64,000 nucleotides of DNA from contig NZ_CAAJGK010000052.1 in NCBI RefSeq assembly GCF_900996245.1, forward strand, positions 124,001-188,000, given 5' to 3'. A program made the position numbers and the translations under genes. The notes beneath the pieces are model-generated. The model did not search any database. It had not been told where the DNA came from and saw nothing but the letters and a program-made list of their open reading frames with translations. Source of the DNA: Paraburkholderia sp. BCC1886. Its GTDB lineage: Bacteria > Pseudomonadota > Gammaproteobacteria > Burkholderiales > Burkholderiaceae. Position 1 is the first letter of the stretch; every line of letters begins with the position of its first letter. Below are positions 26,748 through 38,445 of the stretch, in pieces.

Positions 26748-27005
26748 ATGCAAATGATCTACAACAGCCCGAACTATTGTGTCGTCGAGTTTCCGCCGCA
26801 GGAAGGTTTGCTGGCCATGAAGTCGGGTGGCTATGAGATCGTCGACAAAAACATGCAGCGCGAAATTTACATTGACGGTGCAATGGCGGCGCGGTTTCGC
26901 GAGCACGTGCAGAAGCTGATCGAAGAGGAACCGTCGCTCGACGAGGTCGACGAATTCCTCGGCCAGTTCGACAGCCTCATGCAGCAGCCCGTGATTCTGC
27001 ACTGA
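26748..27005 (+). CDS. DUF3567 family protein
   Basis: 85-residue protein of the DUF3567 family (BTH_I0359-like), found in Burkholderiales and of unknown function. It begins MQMIYNSPNYCVVEFPP and ends in a helical part (MAARFREHVQKLIEEEPSLD) rich in acidic residues. No signal peptide or membrane segment. The ribosome site AAGGAG lies 7 bp before the ATG. It is followed by about 115 bp and a strong terminator at 27122. Confidence 0.88.
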   Translation: MQMIYNSPNYCVVEFPPQEGLLAMKSGGYEIVDKNMQREIYIDGAMAARFREHVQKLIEEEPSLDEVDEFLGQFDSLMQQPVILH

Positions 27006-27121
27006 CCGCAGGGTTTGGTTTAACGTATCTGGCGACCTTTATTCACTGCGTTTCGCCGCCTCGCCGGCAGCATCGACGAAGCGGGTCGCAGTCAACAGCA
27101 CGCAGTGGTAGCGTAATCAAG

Positions 27122-27167
27122 CGGCCCAGCAGGCTTTTGCCTCGTTGGGCCGTTTTCTTTTTTGCAC
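27122..27167 (+). terminator. Rho-independent terminator with nested stems
   Basis: Outer stem CGGCCCA / TGGGCCG (27122-27128, 27146-27152), inner stem AGGC / GCCT, followed by a long T-rich run (27153-27167). It separates the DUF3567 gene from the metH pair. Confidence 0.85.
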
Positions 27168-27232
27168 GACTTGTCCCGTTCCCGCGAGCCGCGAATGGCC
27201 GCCCGTGCCCGACGCAACGGGCTTACAGCGGC

Positions 27233-27238
27233 TACAAT
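27233..27238 (+). promoter_or_regulatory. Candidate -10 box of the metH pair
   Basis: TACAAT in the context GGCTACAATGA, 38 bp upstream of the first metH ATG. No recognisable riboswitch or -35 hexamer precedes it within the 70 bp after the terminator. Confidence 0.4.
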
Positions 27239-27276
27239 GACGGGTTCCCGATGCCCGGCGCAAGCCCTTGTCCGCC

Positions 27277-28347
27277 ATGAACCAGCCAGCTCAAACCGCT
27301 ACGTCCGTCCGTCCCGAGGCCGCCTACACACGCGGCGCGGCACTGCCCGCGCTGCTCGCGTCGCGCATTCTGATCCTCGACGGCGCAATGGGCACGATGA
27401 TCCAGCGCTACAAGCTCGACGAAGCCCGCTATCGCGGCGAGCGCTTCAAGGACTACGGCCGCGACATCAAGGGCAACAACGAACTGCTGTCCATCACGCA
27501 GCCGCAGATCATCAGCGAGATTCACGAGCAGTATCTCGCGGCGGGCGCGGACATCATCGAGACCAACACGTTCGGTGCGACCACCGTGGCTCAAGCCGAC
27601 TACGGCATGGAGTCGCTCGCTATCGAGATGAATCTGGAATCGGCGAAGCTGGCGCGAGCGGCGTGCGACAAATATTCGACGCCGGACAAGCCGCGCTTCG
27701 TGGCCGGCGCAATCGGACCGACGCCGAAAACCGCGAGCATCTCGCCCGACGTGAACGACCCGGGCGCCCGCAACGTGACCTTCGACGAGTTGCGCGCGGC
27801 GTACTACGAGCAGGCCAAGGCCTTGCTCGAAGGCGGCTCGGACCTGTTTCTCGTCGAAACCATCTTCGACACGCTGAACGCCAAAGCCGCGCTGTTCGCG
27901 CTCGACGAGCTGTTCGAAGACACCGGCGAGCGCCTGCCCATCATGATCTCGGGCACGGTCACCGATGCATCGGGCCGCATTCTGTCGGGCCAGACCGTCG
28001 AAGCATTCTGGAATTCGCTGCGCCACGCCAAGCCGCTCACATTCGGCCTGAACTGCGCGCTGGGCGCCGCGCTCATGCGCCCGTACATCGCCGAACTGGC
28101 CAAGCTGTGCGACGCGTACGTGTCGTGCTATCCGAACGCCGGTTTGCCGAATCCGATGAGCGATACGGGCTTCGACGAATTGCCGGCCGATACGTCGGGC
28201 TTGCTGAAGGAGTTCGCGCAGGCGGGTTTGGTGAACGTCGCGGGCGGCTGCTGCGGGACGACGCCGGAGCATATTGCGGCGATTGCGCAGGCGTTGGCGG
28301 GGGTTAAACCACGTCAATGGCCGACGCAATACCGCGACGCGGCCTGA
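27277..28347 (+). CDS. metH: Methionine synthase, homocysteine S-methyltransferase subunit
   Basis: First of two genes that together make up cobalamin-dependent methionine synthase. This 356-residue protein is only the N-terminal homocysteine-binding barrel. The zinc ligands C260 (GLNCALG) and C325-C326 (GGCCGT) are present and the start ILDGAMGTMIQRYKL is typical. It lacks the pterin, cobalamin and activation domains, which are in the next gene. An upstream TTG at 27268 is possible, but ATG at 27277 is better. In E. coli these domains are one chain of about 1,227 residues. Confidence 0.94.
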   Translation: MNQPAQTATSVRPEAAYTRGAALPALLASRILILDGAMGTMIQRYKLDEARYRGERFKDYGRDIKGNNELLSITQPQIISEIHEQYLAAGADIIETNTFGATTVAQADYGMESLAIEMNLESAKLARAACDKYSTPDKPRFVAGAIGPTPKTASISPDVNDPGARNVTFDELRAAYYEQAKALLEGGSDLFLVETIFDTLNAKAALFALDELFEDTGERLPIMISGTVTDASGRILSGQTVEAFWNSLRHAKPLTFGLNCALGAALMRPYIAELAKLCDAYVSCYPNAGLPNPMSDTGFDELPADTSGLLKEFAQAGLVNVAGGCCGTTPEHIAAIAQALAGVKPRQWPTQYRDAA

Positions 28348-28421
28348 CAATGGCGCGCTGAATCGAGCCGCCGCTTCATCGCTAACGAACCCCACGCACG
28401 CAACCGACCCGCACTAACGCC

Positions 28422-31139
<2,718 letters not shown>

Positions 31140-31295
31140 GTTGACCGTGGCGGGAACCCCACTATATCGGGGCTAAAAAGCTGAATATTTGCGGCAGCGT
31201 AATTTTCGGCTTTGTAGACTGAACCGGCTTTACCCGCCAGACGCGACCAGAACGCGTCGGCTCAACTAATTGCAATCGTCAACGGAGAGAATGAT

Positions 31296-31505
31296 ATGAA
31301 GAAGCTGACGCTGTTATTGACCGCGGTTTCGCTTGCCGCCAGCGCCACGGTGGCCATGGCCCAAACGGCCGCTCCGGCCGGCTCGAGCTCGGTCAGTACG
31401 TATTCACCGCCGGTCGTGAAGCACGTCAAGAAACCGAAGAAAGCCAAGGTGAAGAAGGCCAAAAAGGGTGCGTCAGCTCCCGCCGCGGACGCCGCCAGCG
31501 AGTAA
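31296..31505 (+). CDS. Small secreted lysine-rich protein
   Basis: 69-residue protein with a clear signal peptide (cleavage probably after AMA at residue 22), then a Ser/Thr/Pro stretch and a run rich in Lys/Val/Ala (VKHVKKPKKAKVKKAKKGA, residues about 41-59). The AGAGAATGAT sequence before the ATG includes a good ribosome site. A strong terminator follows. Such Lys/Ala-rich exported proteins in Burkholderia have no known function. Positive charge may bind the envelope or nucleic acid. Confidence 0.8.
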   Translation: MKKLTLLLTAVSLAASATVAMAQTAAPAGSSSVSTYSPPVVKHVKKPKKAKVKKAKKGASAPAADAASE

Positions 31506-31553
31506 GCGGCCCGCCAGAGCCGGCCAAAGCCTCGGCAACCAGCCTGAGAAATG

Positions 31554-31582
31554 AAAAGAGCCCGCTCGTTGCGGGCTCTTTT
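31554..31582. terminator. Bidirectional rho-independent terminator
   Basis: Perfect 12-bp stem AAAAGAGCCCGC / GCGGGCTCTTTT with a 5-base loop. It lies between the + strand small secreted-protein gene and convergent DUF1840. Confidence 0.9.
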
Positions 31583-31626
31583 ACATCCGGCGCATTCAGG
31601 ATAGCTGGCGCGTTACCGTGATCGGG

Positions 31627-31953
31627 TCACAGACCCCAGACGATATCGGCATTCTCTTTCTGCGCGGCGCGCAGCATGTCGAGGAACGGATAAGCGCGCT
31701 GCGCAAGTCCCGGCGGAATTTCATGATGCTCGTGGCCGTCTTCGCCTTCGTGGAAATGGCCGTCGTGTTCGGCGCGTTCCTGCTTGTCCACGGAGACGGC
31801 GGCTTCGAGCGCCGTGATGGCCGGGCCGAGTTCGTCATGGGTGATGACGCCGCGCTCACCGAGCCGCTTGCCGACGATGCCGACGAGGTATTGGGCCAGA
31901 TTTTCCAGCATCATCACGTCTGGACAGGCGCGGCATTTGAAAGTTATCAGCAT
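31627..31953 (-). CDS. DUF1840 family protein
   Basis: 108-residue DUF1840 protein; family of unknown function limited to betaproteobacteria. N-terminus MLITFKCRACPDVMMLENL is diagnostic. Two CxxC-like cysteines (CRAC), a His/Asp/Glu-rich middle (HDGHFHEGEDGHEHHE) that could bind metal, and a C-terminal helix (FLDMLRAAQKENADIVWG). Divergent from argS, with the palindrome at 32083 between. Confidence 0.88.
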   Translation of the reverse strand: MLITFKCRACPDVMMLENLAQYLVGIVGKRLGERGVITHDELGPAITALEAAVSVDKQERAEHDGHFHEGEDGHEHHEIPPGLAQRAYPFLDMLRAAQKENADIVWGL

Positions 31954-32261
31954 GACGTTTCCTTTTGTCGTTGTCTTGGATTGGCGCGCCAGTCGCAGAA
32001 AGTGACCGCCGGCGCGCGTTACGTTGGCTCGCCGATCGGGCTGGCGGCCACGGCCCTTGGTGGGCGTCTCATCTTGGACATATTAGCACCTGCTAAAATC
32101 TGTCCGGACGGAAAGCGCGTCGCAGATAATGTGCCCGAGCCGCGCGCAAGCGCCCGCACAGCGCCGCTTCCAGGCTGTCGCGCTTCCGGCCATTGGGCCG
32201 CGCTACGCGCAGCCCACGCCCCCCCGCATCACCGGATTGCCTCACTGGACTCGCAACAAGC
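31954..32261. other. Divergent regulatory region between DUF1840 and argS
   Basis: 308 bp without a coding frame I can support. The notable element is the TTAGCA-CC-TGCTAA palindrome (32083-32096), in an AT-richer patch about 165 bp from argS and 130 bp from DUF1840. The 165 bp just before argS hold a long shadow frame and no clear sites. Confidence 0.5.
32083..32096. promoter_or_regulatory. Palindromic operator-like site TTAGCA-N2-TGCTAA
   Basis: A perfect 6-bp inverted repeat (32083-32088 and 32091-32096) spaced by CC. TAAAAT (32094-32099) overlaps the right arm and could be a -10 for argS, with TTGGAC (32074-32079) 14 bp upstream, shorter than the usual 17. Confidence 0.45.
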
Positions 32262-34052
32262 ATGCTGCCTGCACATAAACATACCCTCGAACTTCTGCTC
32301 GCCGACACGGTGAAGCAGGTCGCACAAGCATCCCAGGGCGAAAGCGAAGCCGCTTTCGTCGCGCCCGCCATCACGCTGGAACGCCCGAAAGTCGCCGCGC
32401 ACGGCGACGTCGCCTGCAACGTGGCCATGCAACTCGCCAAACCGCTGCGCGCCAATCCGCGTCAGCTGGCTCAACAGATCGTCGACGCGCTGCTCGCGAA
32501 TCCACAGGCCCAAGGTCTCGTCGATTCCGCCGAAGTCGCCGGCCCCGGCTTCATCAACCTGCGGCTTGCCACCGCCGCCAAACAGTCGGTCATCGCCGCG
32601 GTGCTGGCGGGTAAGGAAGCGTTCGGCCGTTCGTCGCGCGACGCCGGCAAGCACGTGCTGATCGAATTCGTGTCGGCCAATCCCACCGGTCCGCTGCACG
32701 TCGGCCACGGCCGTCAGGCCGCGCTCGGCGACGCGCTCGCGAACGTGCTGTCCTCGCAAGGCTGGGACGTGCATCGCGAGTTCTACTACAACGACGCCGG
32801 CGTGCAGATCCATACGCTGGCCGTGTCGACCCAGGCGCGCGCTCGCGGTATTGCGCCGGACGAACCGGGCTGGCCGGCCAACTCCTATAACGGCCTGTAC
32901 ATCGCCGACATTGCGAAGGACTATCTGAACGGCGTGACGGTCGAGGCCAGCGACGGCGAGCCGGTCACCGGCGCGGGCGACGTGGAAGACCTCGAGGCCA
33001 TCCGCCGCTTCGCCGTGACCTACCTGCGCCGCGAGCAGGACATGGACTTGCAGGCCTTCGGCGTGAAGTTCGACCAGTACTATCTGGAGTCGTCGCTGTA
33101 TAAGGAAGGCCGGGTCGAAAAGACGGTCGCCGCGCTGGTCGCGGCCGGCAAGACCTACGAGCAGGAAGGCGCGCTGTGGCTGCGCACCACCGACGACGGC
33201 GACGACAAAGACCGCGTGATGCGCAAGACCGACGGCACCTACACGTATTTCGTGCCGGACGTCGCCTATCACGTCGCGAAGTGGGAACGCGGCTTCACCA
33301 AGGTCATCAACGTGCAGGGCTCGGACCATCACGGCACCATCGCGCGCGTGCGCGCCGGTCTGCAAGGTCTCGGCATCGGCATTCCGAAGGGCTATCCCGA
33401 CTACATCCTGCACAAGATGGTCACGGTCATGCGCAATGGCGAAGAAGTGAAAATCTCCAAGCGCGCGGGCAGTTACGTGACGGTGCGCGATCTGATCGAA
33501 TGGTCGGGCGGCGCGACGCCGGGTTCGGAAGCGGCGGTCGACCAGATCGACGCAGAGACCATCCGCCGTGGCCGCGACGCGGTGCGCTTCTTCCTGATCT
33601 CGCGCAAGGCGGACACGGAGTTCGTGTTCGACATCGACCTCGCGCTCAAGCAGAACGACGAAAACCCCGTGCATTACGTGCAGTACGCGCATGCGCGCAT
33701 CTGCTCTGTGATCGCCGAATGCAAGTCGCGCTACAACACGGACGAGAGCACCCTGCCCGCCGTCGACGTCTCGCCGCTCACCAGCGAACGCGCGATGGCG
33801 CTGCTCAACAAGCTCGCCGAATACCCGGACATGCTGCAACACGCGGCCGACGAACTCGCGCCGCACGCGGTCGCGTTCTATCTGCGCGACCTCGCCGGGG
33901 AATTCCACTCGTTCTACAATGACCGCGCCGAACGCGTGCTGGTCGACGATGCGGCCGAACGCAATGCCCGTGTCGCGCTGCTCGCGGCCACGCGGCAAGT
34001 GCTGGCCAACGGCCTCGCGACGATCGGCGTCTCCGCTCCCGTCAAAATGTAA
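32262..34052 (+). CDS. argS: Arginyl-tRNA synthetase ArgS
   Basis: Class I aminoacyl-tRNA synthetase that charges tRNA-Arg. HVGH (HIGH signature, residues 146-149) within PTGPLHVGHGRQ, KISKR (KMSKS equivalent, starting at K397), an N-terminal Add-1 domain (about 10-100) and a C-terminal DALR anticodon-binding domain (about 470-596, with HYVQYAHARI) are visible. 596 aa. ATG at 32262 is the start; the preceding open frame is a shadow. It is followed by a -10-like TATAAT and the SPOR gene. Confidence 0.97.
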   Translation: MLPAHKHTLELLLADTVKQVAQASQGESEAAFVAPAITLERPKVAAHGDVACNVAMQLAKPLRANPRQLAQQIVDALLANPQAQGLVDSAEVAGPGFINLRLATAAKQSVIAAVLAGKEAFGRSSRDAGKHVLIEFVSANPTGPLHVGHGRQAALGDALANVLSSQGWDVHREFYYNDAGVQIHTLAVSTQARARGIAPDEPGWPANSYNGLYIADIAKDYLNGVTVEASDGEPVTGAGDVEDLEAIRRFAVTYLRREQDMDLQAFGVKFDQYYLESSLYKEGRVEKTVAALVAAGKTYEQEGALWLRTTDDGDDKDRVMRKTDGTYTYFVPDVAYHVAKWERGFTKVINVQGSDHHGTIARVRAGLQGLGIGIPKGYPDYILHKMVTVMRNGEEVKISKRAGSYVTVRDLIEWSGGATPGSEAAVDQIDAETIRRGRDAVRFFLISRKADTEFVFDIDLALKQNDENPVHYVQYAHARICSVIAECKSRYNTDESTLPAVDVSPLTSERAMALLNKLAEYPDMLQHAADELAPHAVAFYLRDLAGEFHSFYNDRAERVLVDDAAERNARVALLAATRQVLANGLATIGVSAPVKM

Positions 34053-34084
34053 TTCCTCCGGCGCAACATGCATGCGGCCGTCGT

Positions 34085-34090
34085 TATAAT
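34085..34090 (+). promoter_or_regulatory. Candidate -10 box for the SPOR-domain gene
   Basis: Perfect TATAAT, 41 bp before the ATG at 34132 and 32 bp after the argS stop. No strong -35. Flanking CGACGGCCG copies on both sides (34075-34081 and 34091-34099) form a short inverted/direct repeat around it. Confidence 0.45.
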
Positions 34091-34131
34091 CGACGGCCGT
34101 TCCGCGATTCTTTTTGCAGGTGATTCATACG

Positions 34132-34950
34132 ATGGCAACACCACGCCGCACAACGAAGCAGTCGAAACAAACCGGGGGCACTTTTCTCGGTATCGTGCTG
34201 GGCCTGATCGTCGGCCTTGCCATTGCGGTAGTGGTAGCGCTGTATATCACCCGTGCGCCTACGCCGTTCGTCTCGAAGGTAGCGCCGCCCGCCGCGACCG
34301 ACGCCGGCGCGAGCCAGGCACAACAATACGACCCGAACCGTCCGCTGCAAGGCAAGACGCCGGGTCAACCGGTTCCGCAAGCGGCCCAACCCGCGCCGCC
34401 GAACACCGCACCCGGCCAGACCAATTCGCAAACCCAGTCGGGCATGCTGGAAGAACCGCAGATCGTCGAAGTGCCGCCTACGGGCGGTAATGCGAACGGC
34501 ACGGCGAACGGCTCGGCGAACGGCACGGCAGTCGGCCCGCAGCCCGCGCAGGACAACGGGAACGGCACCACCACCGCACCGACCCGCAAGCCGCAAAGCG
34601 CGAGCGCGCCCAGCGCGACTACCGCGGGCTCCGCGCCGAAGAACACGTCGTCCACCGCGGCTGCCAATGCCAAACCGGGTTCCGGCGCGGCGCCGGCACC
34701 GGGCGATGCGAACACCGGCTACTTCCTGCAGGTCGGCGCCTACAAGACCGCCGCCGACGCCGAACAGCAGCGCGCGCGGCTCGCTTTCCAGGGCTTCGAA
34801 TCGAAGGTGACGCAGCGCGATGCGGGCGGTGTGACGTACTATCGCGTGCGCATCGGACCGTTCTCGAAGTTCGAAGACATGAATTCGAACCGTCAACGTT
34901 TGTCCGACGCAGGCGTGGACACCGCCGTCATCCGCTTCTCGAAACAGTGA
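34132..34950 (+). CDS. SPOR-domain cell-division protein (FtsN-like)
   Basis: 272-residue inner-membrane protein with a short cytoplasmic basic N-terminus (TKQSKQT), one membrane helix (about residues 14-38; FLGIVLGLIVGLAIAVVVAL), a long periplasmic linker rich in Pro/Ala/Gly/Asn (GNANGTANGSANGTAVG), and a C-terminal SPOR domain (about 195-270; YFLQVGAYKTAADAEQQRAR, YYRVRIGPFSKFEDMNSNR) that binds denuded peptidoglycan. This is the FtsN layout. It follows argS as in many betaproteobacteria. ATG at 34132 is chosen over an upstream ATG in the longer frame at 34114. Confidence 0.85.
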   Translation: MATPRRTTKQSKQTGGTFLGIVLGLIVGLAIAVVVALYITRAPTPFVSKVAPPAATDAGASQAQQYDPNRPLQGKTPGQPVPQAAQPAPPNTAPGQTNSQTQSGMLEEPQIVEVPPTGGNANGTANGSANGTAVGPQPAQDNGNGTTTAPTRKPQSASAPSATTAGSAPKNTSSTAAANAKPGSGAAPAPGDANTGYFLQVGAYKTAADAEQQRARLAFQGFESKVTQRDAGGVTYYRVRIGPFSKFEDMNSNRQRLSDAGVDTAVIRFSKQ

Positions 34951-35156
34951 ACCGACAATAAGCAATCGCGATCCGTCAGCACGCGCCGGCGCCGAACTCC
35001 CGGACTGCAGCGCGTGTCACAAACGTGTCGCCGGCCTCGCGTGAGCGGGCAGGCGAGCACGACGGACATTGAAAGACGTCTGACGCCAAACTCTCAAAAC
35101 GGTGACGGGCATTTGCGTGGCGCCACCGTTCGACCGTCTCTCTGGACCGACACAAC

Positions 35157-35795
35157 ATGAAAAAGCTGCTGAGCATCCTGTTTCTTTCGCTAGGCCTCGT
35201 CGCCGCCACAGCGCATGCGTCGCCTGCCGCGCCGGTCTCCGGCAAGGACTACACCGTGCTGTCGAACACTCAACCTACCGACGAACCCGCCGGCAAGATC
35301 GAAGTGATCGAGTTCTTCTGGTACGGTTGCCCGCACTGCAACGAATTCAATCCGTACCTGGAAGCGTGGGTCAAGAAGCAGGGTCCGGACGTCGTGTTCA
35401 AGCGCGTGCCTGTCGCCTTCCGCGACGACTTCATTCCGCATTCGAAGATGTACCACGCGCTCGACGCACTCGGCGTCGCGCCGCAACTCACGCCGAAGGT
35501 GTTCAACGAAATCCACGTCAACAAGGACTATCTGCTGACGCCGGAAGATCAGGCCAAATTCCTCGCGAAGAACGGCGTCGATCCGAAGAAGTACATGGAC
35601 GCGTACAACTCGTTCTCGACGCAAAGCGCGCTGCAGAAGGACAAGAAGCTGCTCGACGACTACAAGATCGACGGCGTGCCGACGCTGGCCGTGCAGGGCA
35701 AGTACGAAACCGGCCCGGCTGCGACCAACAGCCTGCCGGGCACGATCCAGGTACTCGACTACCTCGTGCAGCAGGTTCGCGCCAAGAAGATGTAA
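35157..35795 (+). CDS. dsbA: Periplasmic thiol:disulfide interchange protein DsbA
   Basis: Introduces disulfide bonds in exported proteins. Signal peptide (cleavage probably after AHA at residue 21), active site C58-PH-C61 in WYGCPHC, the cis-proline in GVPTL (about residue 175), and the helical insert between. 212 aa is normal. The reoxidising partner DsbB is not in the window. Gap of 16 bp to the SDR gene. Confidence 0.95.
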   Translation: MKKLLSILFLSLGLVAATAHASPAAPVSGKDYTVLSNTQPTDEPAGKIEVIEFFWYGCPHCNEFNPYLEAWVKKQGPDVVFKRVPVAFRDDFIPHSKMYHALDALGVAPQLTPKVFNEIHVNKDYLLTPEDQAKFLAKNGVDPKKYMDAYNSFSTQSALQKDKKLLDDYKIDGVPTLAVQGKYETGPAATNSLPGTIQVLDYLVQQVRAKKM

Positions 35796-35811
35796 AGCCG
35801 AAGGCGCCGGA

Positions 35812-36585
35812 ATGAGTTCACCATTGAAGGTTTTCATTACCGGCGCGTCGAGCGGCATTGGCCTCGCGCTCGCCGCCGACTACGCGCGGCGCGGCGCGAT
35901 TCTCGGCCTCGTCGGCCGCCGCGCCGACGCACTCGCCGCGTTCCAGCAGTCTTATCCCCAGCATGCCGTCTCGGTGTATCGCGTCGATGTGCGCGATGCG
36001 GAAGCGCTCGCCGACGCGGCCGCGGATTTCATCGCCCAACACGGCTTGCCGGACGTCGTCATCGCCAACGCCGGGATCAGCGAAGGCGCGGTCACGGGTC
36101 AGGGCGATCTGCGCACGTTCCGCGAAGTGATGGACGTCAACTACTTCGGCATGATCGCCACGTTCGAGCCGTTCGCCGCCGCGATGGTCGCCGCGAAACG
36201 GGGCACGCTGGTCGGCATTGCCAGCGTCGCCGGCGTGCGTGGCTTGCCGGGTTCGGGCGCGTATAGCGCGTCGAAATCCGCGGCGCTCAAATATCTCGAG
36301 GCCTTGCGCGTCGAGATGCGCCCGGCGGGCGTCGGCGTGGTCACCATTGCGCCCGGCTATATCCGCACGCCGATGACCGAGCACAACCCCTACACGATGC
36401 CGTTCCTGATGGACGCCGACCGTTTCGCCGAGAAGGTGACGGCGGCCATCGAACGGCGCACGTCGTTCGCGGTATTCCCCTGGCAGATGCGGGTGGTGGC
36501 GATGCTGCTGCACGTCTTGCCGCGCTGGCTGTACGACCGCGCGTTCGAGCGCGCACCGCGCAAGCCGCGCGCCGCTGCGGAATAG
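35812..36585 (+). CDS. Short-chain dehydrogenase/reductase
   Basis: Classical SDR enzyme: nucleotide-binding TGASSGIG (residues about 10-17), NAG motif in IANAGISEG, and catalytic YSASK (Y about residue 150 with S about 137). The C-terminus (PRWLYDRAFERAPRKPRAA) is longer and basic. Substrate unknown. 257 aa. Adjacent to dsbA by 16 bp; the pair probably share a transcript, but the relation of function is not clear. Confidence 0.9.
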   Translation: MSSPLKVFITGASSGIGLALAADYARRGAILGLVGRRADALAAFQQSYPQHAVSVYRVDVRDAEALADAAADFIAQHGLPDVVIANAGISEGAVTGQGDLRTFREVMDVNYFGMIATFEPFAAAMVAAKRGTLVGIASVAGVRGLPGSGAYSASKSAALKYLEALRVEMRPAGVGVVTIAPGYIRTPMTEHNPYTMPFLMDADRFAEKVTAAIERRTSFAVFPWQMRVVAMLLHVLPRWLYDRAFERAPRKPRAAAE

Positions 36586-36791
36586 GCCACGAGCCTGCGC
36601 ATTGGCCGCAAGCGAGCCTATGCATCCACATGGAGCCGCAAGTTCGATATGGATATGCCGATTAAGTGGTTGTCGCCGCAACCACCCTTCGATAAGCTTT
36701 CGCGAACGCCGGACCCTGCAAGCCGCCTCACCGCAACATCACCACACACCACCTGACGCACTGCCTGACTGCGCTCGTTATGGGAGATCCT

Positions 36792-38378
36792 ATGCGCTTC
36801 AAACTGCTCGCAGCCGCCCTACTGTTCACGGCGCCCGCGCTCGTGCTCGCGAAACCGCTGACTGTCTGTACCGAGTCGAGCCCCGACGGCTTCGATGTCG
36901 TGCAGTTCAATTCGCTCGTCACGACCAACGCGTCGGCCGACGTGATCTTCAATTCGCTGGTCTCGTACGACGAGGCCGCGAAGAAAGTGGTCCCCGCGCT
37001 CGCGGACAAGTGGGAAGTCAGTGCCGATGGCCTGAGCTACACGTTCCATCTGCGTCCCAACGTGCAGTTCCAGAGCACTGACTACTTCAAGCCCACGCGC
37101 CCGCTGAACGCCGACGACGTGGTCTTCACGTTCGAGCGCATGCTCGACGAGAACAATCCGTGGCACAAGGTGACGGGCGCGAGCGGCTTTCCGCATGCAC
37201 AGTCGATGGGTCTGCCCAAGCTGATCAAATCGGTCAGCAAGGTCGACGCCGACACCGTCAAGTTCGAACTGAACGCGCCGGACGCGACTTTCGTGTCGAT
37301 CCTCACGATGGGTTTCGCGTCGATCTATTCCGCGGAATACGCGGACCAGTTGCTCAAGGCCGGCAAGCAGACGGACCTGAACGCGAAGCCGATCGGCACC
37401 GGTCCGTTCGAACTGAAGAGCTATACGAAAGACGCGGTGATCCGCTACGACGTGAACCCGAACTACTGGGGGCCGAAGCCGAAGATCGACCGCCTGATCT
37501 ACGCCATCACGCCGGACGCCACCGTGCGCGCGCAAAAGGTGAAGACCGGCGAATGCCAGATCGCGCTGTCGCCGAAGCCGCAGGATCTGGCCGATGCCAA
37601 AAGCGACAAGGCGGTCAGCATCGTGCAGACGCCGGCCTTCATGACCGCGTTCGTCGCGCTGAACACGCAGAAGAAGCCGCTCGACAACCAGAAGGTGCGC
37701 GCCGCGCTGAACATGGCGTTCGATCGCACGACGTATCTGAAGACCGTGTTCGACAATACCGCGACGCCGGCCGTGAACCCGTATCCGCCGAACACCTGGA
37801 GCTACGACAAGGCCGTGAAGCCGTGGCCCTACGACCCGGTGAAAGCGAAGAAACTGCTCGCGGATGCCGGTTTCCCGAACGGCTTCGAGACCACCATCTG
37901 GGTGCGGCCGAACGGCAGCGTGCTGAATCCGAATCCGAAGGTCGGCGCCGAACTGTTGCAGGCCGACTTCGCGAAGATCGGCGTGAAAGCCGAGGTGAAG
38001 GTGATCGAATGGGGCGAGCTGATCAAGCAGGCAAAGCAGGGCCAGCACGACTCGCTGTTCATGGGCTGGGCGGGCGACAACGGCGACCCGGACAATTATC
38101 TGTCGCCGCTCTTTAGCTGCAACGCCGTGAAATCGGGTATCAACTTCGCGCGCTTCTGCGATCAGGATCTCGACAAGCTGATCGCCGACGGCAAGGCCAC
38201 GCCGGATCAGGCCAAACGTACGAAGGCGTATCAGCAGGCGCAGCAGATCATTCACGATCAGGCGTTGTGGATTCCGCTCGGTTATCCGACGGCGTCGGTC
38301 ATTACGCGGACCAATGTCAGCGGGTATCACGTCAGCCCGTTCGGGCGGCAGAATTTCGGCGCGGTATCGGTGCAGTAA
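36792..38378 (+). CDS. Peptide/dipeptide ABC transporter binding protein (DppA-like)
   Basis: Periplasmic binding protein of the SBP_bac_5 family. Signal peptide (cleavage probably after VLA at residue 20), then LTVCTESSPDGFDVVQFNSL, typical of DppA/peptide binders. 528 aa is normal. There is no adjacent permease or ATPase, so the transporter is split. The GGAGAT sequence before the ATG at 36792 supports this start over the ATG at 36780. It ends in a strong terminator. Confidence 0.92.
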   Translation: MRFKLLAAALLFTAPALVLAKPLTVCTESSPDGFDVVQFNSLVTTNASADVIFNSLVSYDEAAKKVVPALADKWEVSADGLSYTFHLRPNVQFQSTDYFKPTRPLNADDVVFTFERMLDENNPWHKVTGASGFPHAQSMGLPKLIKSVSKVDADTVKFELNAPDATFVSILTMGFASIYSAEYADQLLKAGKQTDLNAKPIGTGPFELKSYTKDAVIRYDVNPNYWGPKPKIDRLIYAITPDATVRAQKVKTGECQIALSPKPQDLADAKSDKAVSIVQTPAFMTAFVALNTQKKPLDNQKVRAALNMAFDRTTYLKTVFDNTATPAVNPYPPNTWSYDKAVKPWPYDPVKAKKLLADAGFPNGFETTIWVRPNGSVLNPNPKVGAELLQADFAKIGVKAEVKVIEWGELIKQAKQGQHDSLFMGWAGDNGDPDNYLSPLFSCNAVKSGINFARFCDQDLDKLIADGKATPDQAKRTKAYQQAQQIIHDQALWIPLGYPTASVITRTNVSGYHVSPFGRQNFGAVSVQ

Positions 38379-38397
38379 TCGCGCTCACGCTGCAAAC

Positions 38398-38434
38398 AAA
38401 AAGCCCGGCTGCTTTCGTGCAAGCCGGGCTTTTT
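38398..38434. terminator. Bidirectional rho-independent terminator
   Basis: Perfect 13-bp stem AAAAAGCCCGGCT / AGCCGGGCTTTTT with an 11-base loop and a long T run. It ends the DppA-like gene and the convergent MBL gene. Confidence 0.92.
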
Positions 38435-38445
38435 TTATCGGCGCT

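Noticed and set aside
32229..34073. 614-codon minus-strand frame opposite argS
   Set aside because: Composition typical of an antisense shadow (His/Arg/Val-rich) and the forward frame is clearly ArgS.
36819..38330. 503-codon minus-strand frame opposite the DppA-like gene
   Set aside because: Arg/Leu/Val-rich shadow; forward frame has signal peptide and family motifs.
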